Positions 9,467 to 19,220 are shown, counted from the first letter of the stretch. The stretch is 64,000 bases of DNA from Candidatus Nitrosopumilus sp. (GCF_028278985.1 NZ_JANQTA010000018.1:88816-152815), one strand, 5' to 3'. A program made the numbers and translations. Notes: generated by a model not told the origin, from the sequence alone.

Positions 9467-10924
9467 TTGCAACAACTTAGTCTTTCTGAAACCATTAGTG
9501 AAGTAGAACAATTGATAGAGAGTGGTAACGGTGATCCTGGAAGATTATATCACATTCTTGAATTTTTGAAAAACAACAAACCCTTGTATCATTCTGATCA
9601 AATGTATTTAGAAAATAAACTGAATTCTCCTTTTTCATTAGATGAAGATCCTATAGAAGAAAATGACATCTTGCCAAAAGTGAAAGAACTAATTAATACT
9701 GGAAAAGGTGATCCTGGAAGACTACAGCATATCTATGACACATTATCCAATAACAAACCACTTTACCATTCTGATCAAGTTTATTTGGAATCAAAATTAG
9801 ATACGTCAATTCAAGAGCATATCCCTACTGAGTCTGCAGAAATTACAAAAGAAACAAAAAATGTTCCTCCTAAAGTTACTCTTGAAGAGAAAAAACCAGA
9901 ACCTGAAAAAATAGAAACAAACCAAACTAAAGAAAAAGGAGCTATGCCAAAAGGATGGTCCTCTAACGATGCCTCACCAGAACTTTCTGATATTGACAAA
10001 ACAATAGAATCTGAAGAAAACAAAATTAAGCAACAACAAATGATTTCAGAAGAAATTACAAATAAAAAATTGAAATTAACTGAACTGATTTCACATCGTA
10101 AAAACTTTGAAGAAAAAATCTCAAAAGAAAAATCATCACTAGAATCAGAAATACTTAATGAGAGAATAAAAATTGAATCACAAACTAAACTTTCTGAAGA
10201 AATTTCACAACAAAAAAATGAATTAGTGAAAGTTCAAAAAGAAAGAGCCTCCATTATTAAAAAAATTGAATCCGAAAAATCTACTATTACTAGAGATTTG
10301 GCAAGCCAAAAACGACAATTGGCTCAAGCCCAACTTGAACAAGAAAAAATCGAAAAACAGGTACAAAATGAACAAAAAATGTTAGCAAAACTTGCTTCTG
10401 AGCAAAAAATTAGACTTGTAGAACAAGCAAAAATTGCACAAGAAATTAAATCAAAACAAACAGAGTTAGACAAAGCCAAACAAGATTATGATGATATTGT
10501 TTCTGCTGTAAATGAAGAAAAAGCTAAATTTGCTGAGGCTGAAAAACTAAAAAAATCAATTAAAATTCAGGAGCAAGACTTGATTAAAGCCAAAGAAAGC
10601 CGCTTAAATCTTATCAATACTATTTCTAAAGAAAAAGAAATTATCGCTAAAAAAACTCTAGAAGAAAAAAATCGATTAAAATCACAAACAGATCTGACTA
10701 AACAATTACGAAAAGAGGAAAAATCTTATGAATCACTTAAAAAGAAACGTGAAAAAATTGAGGCCCAAATTAAATCTAAAAATAAAAAATTGAAAGAGCG
10801 ACAGCAAAAAATCAAAAAGCAAATTGCTGAAAAAGATAAAAAACTAAAATCCCTAAAAACGTCCAAACCTGTTAAACCAAAAACAACAAAGAAAACTGTT
10901 AAACCAAAAACAACAAAGAAATAA
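9467..10924 (+). CDS. Long coiled-coil protein with two N-terminal copies of a short domain and Lys-rich tail
   Basis: Repeats GNGDPGRLYHILEFLKNNKPLYHSDQMYLENKL and GKGDPGRLQHIYDTLSNNKPLYHSDQVYLESKL followed by about 300 aa of heptad-like K/E/Q sequence. Confidence 0.8.
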   Translation: MQQLSLSETISEVEQLIESGNGDPGRLYHILEFLKNNKPLYHSDQMYLENKLNSPFSLDEDPIEENDILPKVKELINTGKGDPGRLQHIYDTLSNNKPLYHSDQVYLESKLDTSIQEHIPTESAEITKETKNVPPKVTLEEKKPEPEKIETNQTKEKGAMPKGWSSNDASPELSDIDKTIESEENKIKQQQMISEEITNKKLKLTELISHRKNFEEKISKEKSSLESEILNERIKIESQTKLSEEISQQKNELVKVQKERASIIKKIESEKSTITRDLASQKRQLAQAQLEQEKIEKQVQNEQKMLAKLASEQKIRLVEQAKIAQEIKSKQTELDKAKQDYDDIVSAVNEEKAKFAEAEKLKKSIKIQEQDLIKAKESRLNLINTISKEKEIIAKKTLEEKNRLKSQTDLTKQLRKEEKSYESLKKKREKIEAQIKSKNKKLKERQQKIKKQIAEKDKKLKSLKTSKPVKPKTTKKTVKPKTTKK

Positions 10925-11533
10925 TCATAGTTTTATTGTAATTTCTTCACCATTACCAATTGGTGATGTGATGGTTCTAACATTTTGATATTTTTTAATG
11001 TGTTTTGCATACTTTGCCATATGTTCCTTGTATTTTTCTGGGTACAGCATGTTATCTGTAATGATGACTCCCCCTGCTGATACCATCGGCAAAACCGAGT
11101 CAAAATACTCTATAACATTTTCTTTATCTGCATCAATTAAAACAAAATCAAAAAATTCATTGTATTCTTGATTCAATTTTGATAAAATATCTCTTGCAGT
11201 TCCTTGTTTTATTGTGATGTTATTTGCAACTTTAGCATCTTCAAAGTTTTTTTCGGCTCTTGTGATCTTGCTAGGGTTCTGTTCGATTGTGATTATTTGA
11301 CCCTGTTCTTCTAAAATTGCTTCAGCACACCAGATCGTAGAGTATCCTGTTGACATTCCTATTTCAAGTACATTTTTTGCATTTTTCAGTCGTAAAATCA
11401 TATTCAAGAGCTCACCTGTTTCTTTGGTAATTGCTAGCATTCTATCTTCAGGCGGAACATCTACTTTTCTTGCTTTTTCTAACTGGGATTGGCTTTCTAA
11501 TCTTTCAAGTACTCTGGAAATATCTGAATTCAC
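10925..11533 (-). CDS. SAM-dependent O-methyltransferase (family 3)
   Basis: VLEIGMSTGYSTIWCAEAI; FDFVLIDADKENVIEYF; GGVIITDNML. Confidence 0.88.
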   Translation of the reverse strand: MNSDISRVLERLESQSQLEKARKVDVPPEDRMLAITKETGELLNMILRLKNAKNVLEIGMSTGYSTIWCAEAILEEQGQIITIEQNPSKITRAEKNFEDAKVANNITIKQGTARDILSKLNQEYNEFFDFVLIDADKENVIEYFDSVLPMVSAGGVIITDNMLYPEKYKEHMAKYAKHIKKYQNVRTITSPIGNGEEITIKL

Positions 11534-11629
11534 ATTTGATCTCTATTTTCAAAGAATTTAATTCTGCTTGATTTTTTTCCAATAATCATATTATAGCTTA
11601 TATTTAGTATAGAAATTTTTTAAATTATC

Positions 11630-12010
11630 ATGGCTGCAAAGAAGAAAATCGATTTATTAGAAATTGTACAAAGTATTCTTAAATTGGATTCTAAGATGAG
11701 ATTTGCTGCAATAATCGATCCCAAAGGAAACATTCGAGAAGCCATTATGAAAACGGGTAAAACCAATCTAAAGAACCAAAAAGAAGAAGAACATTTCTGT
11801 AAACAGGTTGCACAAAGACGAAGTATGAGAAAAGAATTTGATCGTTCTCTTGGTAAGGTTAGATATGTTCATGTTGAAAGAGAAAAAGTTTCACAGATGG
11901 TCATCTACACAAAGCGTAACATTGTATACTTTACAATGGAACCTGAAATGCCTGTAAATACAAAAATTCGATTAATTACTAAAATTAAAAAAATTACTGC
12001 CGACATCTAA
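11630..12010 (+). CDS. Thaumarchaeal hypothetical protein, roadblock/profilin-like fold suspected
   Basis: FAAIIDPKGNIREAIMK ... RYVHVEREKVSQMVIYTKRNIVYFTMEP; resembles 49832-50224. Confidence 0.6.
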   Translation: MAAKKKIDLLEIVQSILKLDSKMRFAAIIDPKGNIREAIMKTGKTNLKNQKEEEHFCKQVAQRRSMRKEFDRSLGKVRYVHVEREKVSQMVIYTKRNIVYFTMEPEMPVNTKIRLITKIKKITADI

Positions 12011-12043
12011 AATCTTTAGATAGTCTGATTTTCTTACAATGTT

Positions 12044-12376
12044 ATGTCTTTTCCAAAGTATCTTGGAGATTCTAAAATGTTTGAATATGACAAACATTAT
12101 CGTGATTGCAAACAATTTAACAAACCCTTCATTAAAGCTAAGGTAAACCCAAAGCATGGAAATTATTTGGTTAATATTGATATGATGACTTGTGATTACA
12201 ATTTCTCATCTGATGAGATAAAAGAATTAGAAAAATTTGTAATTATTGAAAAAAATTTCAATTTGGATGCCTATAACATTGATGAGGAAATAGCTTGGTT
12301 TGATGGAGTTGTGCCTGAAAATGTAGATTCTTTTTGTAAGAAATTATTTGATTTAACCCAAAAATACCATTCTTAG
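12044..12376 (+). CDS. Hypothetical protein
   Basis: 110-aa ORF. Confidence 0.55.
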   Translation: MSFPKYLGDSKMFEYDKHYRDCKQFNKPFIKAKVNPKHGNYLVNIDMMTCDYNFSSDEIKELEKFVIIEKNFNLDAYNIDEEIAWFDGVVPENVDSFCKKLFDLTQKYHS

Positions 12377-12579
12377 AATCTTATTAGATTTTTTAAAATT
12401 TTATCAATTACTTGAATTTCTTGTTTCCTTTCTTTAATGGTAGTTTCATTCCATTTTTTTGCAAACTCTGATTGCTTATCCAATTTTTCTAATTCTTCGA
12501 TGTATTTTACTAAGTGAACTTTGTAGTTGTGTAGTAAATCTAAATGCTTGTTGTGATTTTTTTCAGTCGGTGTTGGCAT
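12373..12579 (-). CDS. Hypothetical small helical protein
   Basis: 68-aa ORF overlapping the next gene by a few bases. Confidence 0.5.
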   Translation of the reverse strand: MPTPTEKNHNKHLDLLHNYKVHLVKYIEELEKLDKQSEFAKKWNETTIKERKQEIQVIDKILKNLIRF

Positions 12580-12796
12580 CCCACTCCTCCCCTTTTACCT
12601 CTGGAAACATCTCTTTAATTCTTGTTTGATCTTTTCTCATCGCTTCAATCCTATCATCTAAATGATTTTGTACAGTAGGATCTGACTCTTCAGTTTTCTC
12701 TTTTTCAATGTCTGAAATGATTTTTGAGAGTGATTTGTAGTATGTAATGTGATTTCTCTTTGATTTTTCTGACTTATCTTCTACTTTTTCATCCAT
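12563..12796 (-). CDS. Hypothetical small charged protein
   Basis: 77-aa ORF. Confidence 0.5.
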   Translation of the reverse strand: MDEKVEDKSEKSKRNHITYYKSLSKIISDIEKEKTEESDPTVQNHLDDRIEAMRKDQTRIKEMFPEVKGEEWDANTD

Positions 12797-12876
12797 TACT
12801 TTGATTTCAATTTTTGAAATAAGTACTTGATGTTTTGATTATTTACACTAATATTCTGATTTACAATACAAAATTC

Positions 12877-13152
12877 ATGAAAATTCTAATTGATGAAATG
12901 GATGATGGATGGGACGAAAAACTTCAAGATCTGGGGTATGATGCCTATAGTGTTAAAAAATTACGTATGGAAGGGCATAAACTGGCTACGGATTATTCTG
13001 TCATAAATTATGCAAAAGAAAATGACATGATTTTGGTAACCCGTGATACTGAAAGCGGACAAGCTTGTCAAGAGAATGATTTACCATACATATTGTTAGA
13101 TAATGATGAAATTTTCAAATTGATTGTTGAGAAGCTAAAAACTTTCAGTTAA
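12877..13152 (+). CDS. DUF5615-like (PIN-like) protein
   Basis: MKILIDEMDDGWDEKLQDLGYDAYSVKKL...YAKENDMILVTRDTESGQACQENDLPYILLD; start moved to internal ATG. Confidence 0.65.
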   Translation: MKILIDEMDDGWDEKLQDLGYDAYSVKKLRMEGHKLATDYSVINYAKENDMILVTRDTESGQACQENDLPYILLDNDEIFKLIVEKLKTFS

Positions 13153-13711
13153 GATTTTCTGAATCAAGCTGATTTACTCTCAAATTTGCTAGCACTTCAT
13201 TTAGAAATGCTTCCTCAGTTTGATGTGAAATAATATTCATAATTGCATGCCAACAGTCATCAATTTTTCTATTAATTTGAGAAAACATCTTGTCTTTTTT
13301 GAACGTTGGGTAAAAAGAGAGTAATTTCATAATTCCACTTGTAGATTGAACAACATGAATAAAGTGTATTACAGATCTTAGCCTTTCATGAAATGAAAAT
13401 TTCTCTTCTTTAGTTAAACTTTCAAATCTCAAAATCTCTTCTAAAATAATCTCTACTTCTTTATGCAAATTCTTAAGTTGATTGTTTACTGATTCATACA
13501 AATCAATAAGTTCGTATTCGATATGTGATCTATTGTGAATTTTTTTCTCAATTTCCCCTGATTCTGCTAATGCACTAATTTCTCTGTAAACAGTTTTTTC
13601 ATTTCCAACTTTTTCAATAACTCTTTTTGCAAGATCAGTTCCCCTAGTTTTACCATTTTCATTTAATATTCGAATTATTTCTGTTCGTATGATCTCTGAA
13701 TTTTTATCCAT
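13145..13711 (-). CDS. Winged-helix transcriptional regulator-like protein
   Basis: N-terminal IRTEIIRILNENGKTRGTDLAKRVIEKVGNEKTVYREISALAESGEIEKKI. Confidence 0.65.
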   Translation of the reverse strand: MDKNSEIIRTEIIRILNENGKTRGTDLAKRVIEKVGNEKTVYREISALAESGEIEKKIHNRSHIEYELIDLYESVNNQLKNLHKEVEIILEEILRFESLTKEEKFSFHERLRSVIHFIHVVQSTSGIMKLLSFYPTFKKDKMFSQINRKIDDCWHAIMNIISHQTEEAFLNEVLANLRVNQLDSENLN

Positions 13712-13719
13712 GATAACCT

Positions 13720-13956
13720 CTAATTTTTTTGGTACTTTTGAATTACTGCTTTTTGTCCAATCTCGTTAATTTCATTTACTAATGTCTCGAGTATTTCAAT
13801 ACCTTTTCTGATAGGTTCTTTTTCAAGATTTTTGTATTCTAATTTTTGTTTCAACACTAATTTTTCATTATTAGCAAAACTTAGTAAAGTAACACTATCA
13901 CCCATTTCCAAATTTATGAAAAAATCAACATATTCTTCAGCAGATTGAATTCCCAT
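13720..13956 (-). CDS. Hypothetical protein
   Basis: 78-aa ORF in tandem with 13145-13711. Confidence 0.5.
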   Translation of the reverse strand: MGIQSAEEYVDFFINLEMGDSVTLLSFANNEKLVLKQKLEYKNLEKEPIRKGIEILETLVNEINEIGQKAVIQKYQKN

Positions 13957-14032
13957 AATGTTTTCATTTTTACCTTGTATTTGATTGAAACACTTGACTT
14001 AGGTTTATTTACAATTTTGACAGTATTATTGC

Positions 14033-14287
14033 ATGGATAGTTGTGATAGACGAGTTCGTGCCTACAAAAATGGAAAAACCATGGAAGAATGCAAGGAGAT
14101 TGCTGAATCTATGAATCCTGATTTTAAATCACAAATTGATAAAAATGGAAAAGTTCTCTGGACTGAAATTTTAGAACAAGTTGATCATGATGAGTTACTT
14201 TACAAACTTTCGTTAAAATACCTACGACGTGACGGATATGATATTGGAAATTATAAAATTCCTGAAGTAAAGAAATTTACTTCATAG
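14033..14287 (+). CDS. Hypothetical protein
   Basis: 84-aa ORF. Confidence 0.5.
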   Translation: MDSCDRRVRAYKNGKTMEECKEIAESMNPDFKSQIDKNGKVLWTEILEQVDHDELLYKLSLKYLRRDGYDIGNYKIPEVKKFTS

Positions 14288-15119
14288 AATTTATCTTACA
14301 ACTGCCATCTGGATTTCTTAATTTTCTTGCCATTACAAATGGTATTACAAACAAGATCGGAATTGAAATTGCAATAAACAATGTTTGCATTTGTGCTAAT
14401 GCGACAGATAATGCTATTCCACTTGCAGTACCAATGAATATTGAAAGAAATGTCCCTGCACATGTTGGACATGCAATAAACAATCCTGTTGCAGCACCTA
14501 TGGTACTCATTCCACTTCCCTTTTTAGAAATTGTGTATGCATTGACAGCAATTGCTGTGTTTAATCCAACCAAATATGATACAATTACTTGTAAGACTAG
14601 ATTTATTGGAATAATTTGTAATCCAACATGTTCAGTAAGATACACAATAATTTTTGGCATGTATCCAGGACCGTCACAGCATGGTGCAATAAATCCTGAT
14701 GGAATTGTAGCTCCATAATGTGTGATAAAATTGACTTCAGGTTGGTAAACTAATGTTCCTGAAATTAAGGAAAAAAATATGCCATACCCAACAAAAGTTG
14801 CAACAAATATTTTTCTTGATTTTGAATTCCAAGTGGTTATTGCAATGATTGTAGATAGATCTTTGCCCTTAGATTCAACTTTTCCTTTATGGTATCTATA
14901 CATTCCAAATGCAATAGCTCCAAATGACGCAATGAGTGTTATGTAGAATCCTATTGCAATTCTTTGAATTGTTTCAATTGCACTTGGAGTCATTAATTCT
15001 GGGTCTTGAAATCTTCCATAGATTACAAATATGAAAGCAATTGTGACAAATCCTAAAATGATGAGCTTTTTGCCTTTAGATATGGCATTTGACTCTCCTT
15101 TACCCATAATTTTTACCAT
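14277..15119 (-). CDS. Multi-pass membrane protein with conserved Cys motifs
   Basis: About 6 hydrophobic segments; APCCDGPGYMP and ACPTCAGTF motifs. Confidence 0.7.
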   Translation of the reverse strand: MVKIMGKGESNAISKGKKLIILGFVTIAFIFVIYGRFQDPELMTPSAIETIQRIAIGFYITLIASFGAIAFGMYRYHKGKVESKGKDLSTIIAITTWNSKSRKIFVATFVGYGIFFSLISGTLVYQPEVNFITHYGATIPSGFIAPCCDGPGYMPKIIVYLTEHVGLQIIPINLVLQVIVSYLVGLNTAIAVNAYTISKKGSGMSTIGAATGLFIACPTCAGTFLSIFIGTASGIALSVALAQMQTLFIAISIPILFVIPFVMARKLRNPDGSCKINSMK

Positions 15120-15141
15120 TTTTGATGAAATTAAATTCTAT

Positions 15142-16968
15142 CTAGCTTAATCTGGGTACGAAAATGTAGATAATTGCAATGATTTCAAGTCTCCCAAAAA
15201 TCATCAAAAATCCCAATACAATTTTTGTTGCTGGGTCCGTATCAAAATCAATTACTCCTGCAGATAATCCTCCTGTTGTGATTACTCCAGCTGCCTCAAA
15301 GAATGCATCTTGGAAGGGTACGTCTTCAATTGAAGCTAAATGTAAACCCGTTATTGCAGAAATAGTTGGGAATAAAGCAATAATGATCAATGTTGAAGTG
15401 AGCTCTTTTTTTGTTTGAGTAGATAATTCTGCTCTTTTTACTTTGCTAAGTAATGCTCGAACATCTTTAAGGTGGAATAACCTGAAAATTTTCAATCCTC
15501 CTGCTGTTGAAAATCCACATCCTCCTATGAACATCAAAATAATTAGTATTGCGTGTGCTCCTCCATTTAATCCAGCTAGACTTTCTAGTTGTAGTCCTGC
15601 AGTAGTACTTGCTGAAACAGAATAAAATGCACTGTCCAATGGGTTTAATCCACTAATTCCCATAAACAACACAATTGCACTTCCTAAAATTGCAAAGTAT
15701 ACTAATACCTCTTTACCAAGCTTTGGTGCAAGGAATTTTTTCCTTACAAATGCATAGTGGAATGTAAATGGCAAAGCACCCAGGATCATTGCTCCCATTA
15801 AGATTACTTCTTTTTGCCAACTAATGTCATCCAAAATTTGCGATGACGGTATGAATCCTCCTGTCGCCAGAGTACTCATTGCAAGTGAAAAATTATCTAA
15901 AATGTTAGCCTCTCCGAAGAAAAACAACAACATTGCAACAATTACAATGTATACTGCAAAAATTACAGTAATTGTTGAAAACAATTCTTTCATGTGTAGT
16001 GTTCTTCCTGAAATGAAACCCCTCATTGATTGTAATTTTGATTCAGGATAGAATGCAGTAATAACTAGGTAAATGAAACTCATTCCTCCTACCATCTGAG
16101 TATAGCTACGATAGAATGTGAAACTCTGTGTTAAATTTTCAGGCTCATCAAATAATGAAATTCCACCTGTAGTAAATCCTGCAGCACTAGAGAAAAATGC
16201 ATTAGCAAATACCTCTACATTAGTCTCATCTGATGGAAATACGTACAGGTACGGGACTGTTCCAAATAATGAGAGCAAGAATAAACTTGAAAACACTAGA
16301 ATTGATGCCTGCTGAAGATTTAGGCTGGATTTTTCACCATATGAATTCAGAAAGAATCCTGTCACCAACAACAGGACAGTTGTAAGATAAATCCCCGTCG
16401 CAGTAACCGTATCTTCTAAAATTGTAGATACGATTGCAGGAACAAGTAAAAGGACACCTGCAAATTGTAAAACAAAACCCAAATTTCCTAAGACTGCCTT
16501 TACTGGTGGACTTAGTACTCTTGGTGAAACAGCTGTTGCATCTCGAATAATGTTTGCAATACTTGCCTGGAAAATCATTCCCACCACTTGATTCTTTTTT
16601 GATAGTACTGGAAGCTTTCTAATGTGATTATCTCTCATCTTGTGTAATGCATCTTGTAATGTTGATTTTTCGTTAATAGTGACTAATGGAGCTGACATGA
16701 TATCTTTTAGAGTTGTAGCTTCTGCATAGACTGTTACATCACTAACTTTACTTAGAATATCTTCATCTGTTACAATTCCCACTGGAAGTTTTTCACTATC
16801 AGTAACAATGATGTCATCTGTTTCATAATGTCTTAACATTCGTGCAGCTTCTCTTGTTAGTGTATTTTCATTTAGTATCAGAACATCTTTGTCCATGTAT
16901 TCAGTAACATACTTACTAAGAACATACGAAACTGCCCGTTCTGGATTTGTAGACATTAAGCTACCCAT
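15142..16968 (-). CDS. trkH: TrkH-family potassium uptake protein fused to N-terminal CBS domains
   Basis: Two CBS-like repeats (residues about 15-135), then TrkH segments (FFSSAAGFTTGG, MVGGMSFIYLVITAFYP, SASTTAGLQ, GGCGFSTAGGLKIFR, AAGVITTGGLSAG). Confidence 0.88.
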   Translation of the reverse strand: MGSLMSTNPERAVSYVLSKYVTEYMDKDVLILNENTLTREAARMLRHYETDDIIVTDSEKLPVGIVTDEDILSKVSDVTVYAEATTLKDIMSAPLVTINEKSTLQDALHKMRDNHIRKLPVLSKKNQVVGMIFQASIANIIRDATAVSPRVLSPPVKAVLGNLGFVLQFAGVLLLVPAIVSTILEDTVTATGIYLTTVLLLVTGFFLNSYGEKSSLNLQQASILVFSSLFLLSLFGTVPYLYVFPSDETNVEVFANAFFSSAAGFTTGGISLFDEPENLTQSFTFYRSYTQMVGGMSFIYLVITAFYPESKLQSMRGFISGRTLHMKELFSTITVIFAVYIVIVAMLLFFFGEANILDNFSLAMSTLATGGFIPSSQILDDISWQKEVILMGAMILGALPFTFHYAFVRKKFLAPKLGKEVLVYFAILGSAIVLFMGISGLNPLDSAFYSVSASTTAGLQLESLAGLNGGAHAILIILMFIGGCGFSTAGGLKIFRLFHLKDVRALLSKVKRAELSTQTKKELTSTLIIIALFPTISAITGLHLASIEDVPFQDAFFEAAGVITTGGLSAGVIDFDTDPATKIVLGFLMIFGRLEIIAIIYIFVPRLS

Positions 16969-17087
16969 AGTTGGGGATTTTAAATAATTTGGGGTTACGC
17001 AGTAGAATTGATCGTTAAAAAATTATTTACCTCTTTATGTTTGATCCAGAATTTTTGCTATCTTTATAAGCACTGAGCCTGCAGTTT

Positions 17088-17528
17088 ATGCGTACGACGA
17101 TGGATATTGATCAAGCACAAGAGCCTGATTATGAATCAGTCACAATTGATTATGTAGGGTTTGTAGACCCATATGCTGTTGAAGGGTTGGTAATTCTAAA
17201 AGCTGATAGTGGAAAAGAATTTCACATGCGTGCATTTTCTGGAGAAGTTGCAAGACATATCTCAAGTTTTGGTGAAACAGAATCCGAACAAGCTCCATCC
17301 ATTTACAAAATGATAGAGGAGATTTGTGAAGAAAATGAACTAGTACTAGTTAAAGTCAAAATCTATGAGAGTGGTGAGGTATTGCGCTCGAATCTTTATT
17401 TTACTGGCAAAAAAGACTTGGTTTTAAGAAATTATAGAGCATCAGACGCAATGGCACTTGGAGCATATTACAAAATCCCCATTTTAGTAAGGAAAAATCT
17501 TCTAAAAGAGAGCATGGAAGCTGAATAA
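17088..17528 (+). CDS. DUF151 / bifunctional nuclease-family protein
   Basis: VILKADSGKEFHMRAFSGEVARHI ... RASDAMALGAYYKIPILVRKNLL; TATA-like CTTTATAAGC about 25 bp upstream. Confidence 0.75.
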   Translation: MRTTMDIDQAQEPDYESVTIDYVGFVDPYAVEGLVILKADSGKEFHMRAFSGEVARHISSFGETESEQAPSIYKMIEEICEENELVLVKVKIYESGEVLRSNLYFTGKKDLVLRNYRASDAMALGAYYKIPILVRKNLLKESMEAE

Positions 17529-17567
17529 TTTAGAATAGTTTTTTGTATTGAAAGTTATTGAGAAATC

Positions 17568-17741
17568 ATGAGTGAACAAGAGCAACTAATGGATAATCTA
17601 CTAAATGTAGATCTTGAAATAATTGAATATGTGCGTGGCCTTCATGAGGCAAATTGGGACTCTGATTCACTAAAACAAAAGGTTGGAGACCTGCTAAAGA
17701 TTAGAGATGAAATGGTTGCAAAACTAATGGATTCTACTTGA
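17568..17741 (+). CDS. Small hypothetical protein (57 aa)
   Basis: ATG...TGA MSEQEQLMDNLLNVDLEIIEYVRGLHEANWDSDSLKQKVGDLLKIRDEMVAKLMDST. Confidence 0.55.
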   Translation: MSEQEQLMDNLLNVDLEIIEYVRGLHEANWDSDSLKQKVGDLLKIRDEMVAKLMDST

Positions 17742-17784
17742 ATTATCTTACAATAAAATTGTGATTTACTAATCTCATCAATAA

Positions 17785-17961
17785 TTAATTTCTATCAAAA
17801 AATCCTTCTGGAAACTTTTTCTCAATTTTTAACAATTCTTCTTTGTATAGTTTGATTTTTTCATTATCGGGCTCTTTTGAATCTTCTAATTCCTGAATTT
17901 TTTTGAGCAGCGTTTTGTGTATGATAGAAAATTCTGGAAAATTTTTAGGAAGTCTTGACAT
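17785..17961 (-). CDS. Small hypothetical protein (58 aa)
   Basis: Minus-strand ATG...TAA MSRLPKNFPEFSIIHKTLLKKIQELEDSKEPDNEKIKLYKEELLKIEKKFPEGFFDRN. Confidence 0.5.
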   Translation of the reverse strand: MSRLPKNFPEFSIIHKTLLKKIQELEDSKEPDNEKIKLYKEELLKIEKKFPEGFFDRN

Positions 17962-17996
17962 ATCTAGATTAAATATGCGTCTTACTAATACTAGCT

Positions 17997-18389
17997 GTGA
18001 AAATTCTTCTTTTACTTGGATTGATAATGTTTTCTGGAATAAGTGTTGCCTCAGCTGAGCCTGTTACTTCCCAATCAACAACACCTTCTAAAACTCACTT
18101 TGTTGATGAGCAGATAATGATCATGACTGATATCTCAAACAATCAAGATATTGTACAGGATTTTGCATATTTGACTCAAGTAACAAACGATGAAGGAGTT
18201 GTAATTTCCCTTTCTTGGTTAACTGGATCTTTGTCTCCAAGACAATCTTTTTCTCCTGCACAATCTTGGACTCCAACTGAATCTGGAATTTTCCACATTA
18301 AGGTATTTGTTTGGGAAAGCATTGATAATCCTGAAGCATTATCTCCTCCACTGTCTATGACAGTAGACGTTAGTGAAAGATTTTCTTAA
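17997..18389 (+). CDS. Secreted hypothetical protein
   Basis: Signal peptide MKILLLLGLIMFSGISVASAEP; Ig-like beta pattern; GTG start. Confidence 0.65.
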   Translation: MKILLLLGLIMFSGISVASAEPVTSQSTTPSKTHFVDEQIMIMTDISNNQDIVQDFAYLTQVTNDEGVVISLSWLTGSLSPRQSFSPAQSWTPTESGIFHIKVFVWESIDNPEALSPPLSMTVDVSERFS

Positions 18390-18526
18390 AAATTATCTTG
18401 CTTCATAATTCGGCAAACTCATCATCTATCAGTGATAGCTTAGTTTTGAGATTAATCATCAGCTATTATTTTTGAAAATTTCTATGGTATATTGTTATCG
18501 CAAAACAGAACACTTTTGATTCTAGT

Positions 18527-18787
18527 ATGTGGAATGGTTTTATGGTTAATCTTGAGAAACTCTACAAAAAAGTTGCCTTACAAGTAATTGATAGGTGTCA
18601 TGGAGGAATTAAAATTACAAAACACGGAAAAATTATCGAAGTCTATGATCCTAAACGCCATATTTGGAGCAAAGGATTAGCTGGATTAGTCATTAAAGAA
18701 GAATGTAAAATTGCTAATCTTCGTGATTGGGAGATTGCAAATGTTAGAGGTTATGTCATTGATGAGTTACTTTCAAAATCTGACTAG
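18527..18787 (+). CDS. Hypothetical protein
   Basis: 86-aa ORF. Confidence 0.45.
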   Translation: MWNGFMVNLEKLYKKVALQVIDRCHGGIKITKHGKIIEVYDPKRHIWSKGLAGLVIKEECKIANLRDWEIANVRGYVIDELLSKSD

Positions 18788-18803
18788 TATTCCACTTTTC
18801 TAA

Positions 18804-19067
18804 TCAAATGTGGTTCTTTAAGCATATGGTGTCATCTTTGAGCGATGATAATTCTACTTGTTTTAGATTGTAATTTGTAATCACAATTAGCGCTTCACAT
18901 CTTGTACACAAAATTGTCTTTCCATCAGATCTTTCTTCTCTAATGACGTTTTTTTCTAACCTGTCATCTTTCTGACATGTGGGACATAGTCTTGGTTCTT
19001 TTGAAATTATGATGATCTCTTTTACAAAAATCATCTTTCCCATGAATCTTGCAATTTTATTGCCCAA
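18804..19067 (-). CDS. Zinc-finger-like small protein
   Basis: CPTCQKDD...CTRCEA Cys pairs. Confidence 0.5.
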   Translation of the reverse strand: MGNKIARFMGKMIFVKEIIIISKEPRLCPTCQKDDRLEKNVIREERSDGKTILCTRCEALIVITNYNLKQVELSSLKDDTICLKNHI

Positions 19068-19220
19068 AAAAGAGTTTGTAAGTCAATTGGCATCAGCAAT
19101 TTATCTTTGAGCGTCAAACCGTTTAATCACTCAAATCAAAATGAATGGTATTCAGTATATTTCCAATCTAACCAATTGACAAATGCATTAACAATTTAGA
19201 GAAAAATAATCTTTTTGCCA

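Noticed and set aside
15179-16315. Four plus-strand ORFs inside trkH
   Set aside because: Antisense shadows of the CBS-TrkH coding sequence.
18427-18439. Short palindrome CTATCAGTGATAG upstream of 18527
   Set aside because: Too short to distinguish from chance in AT-rich DNA and present once.
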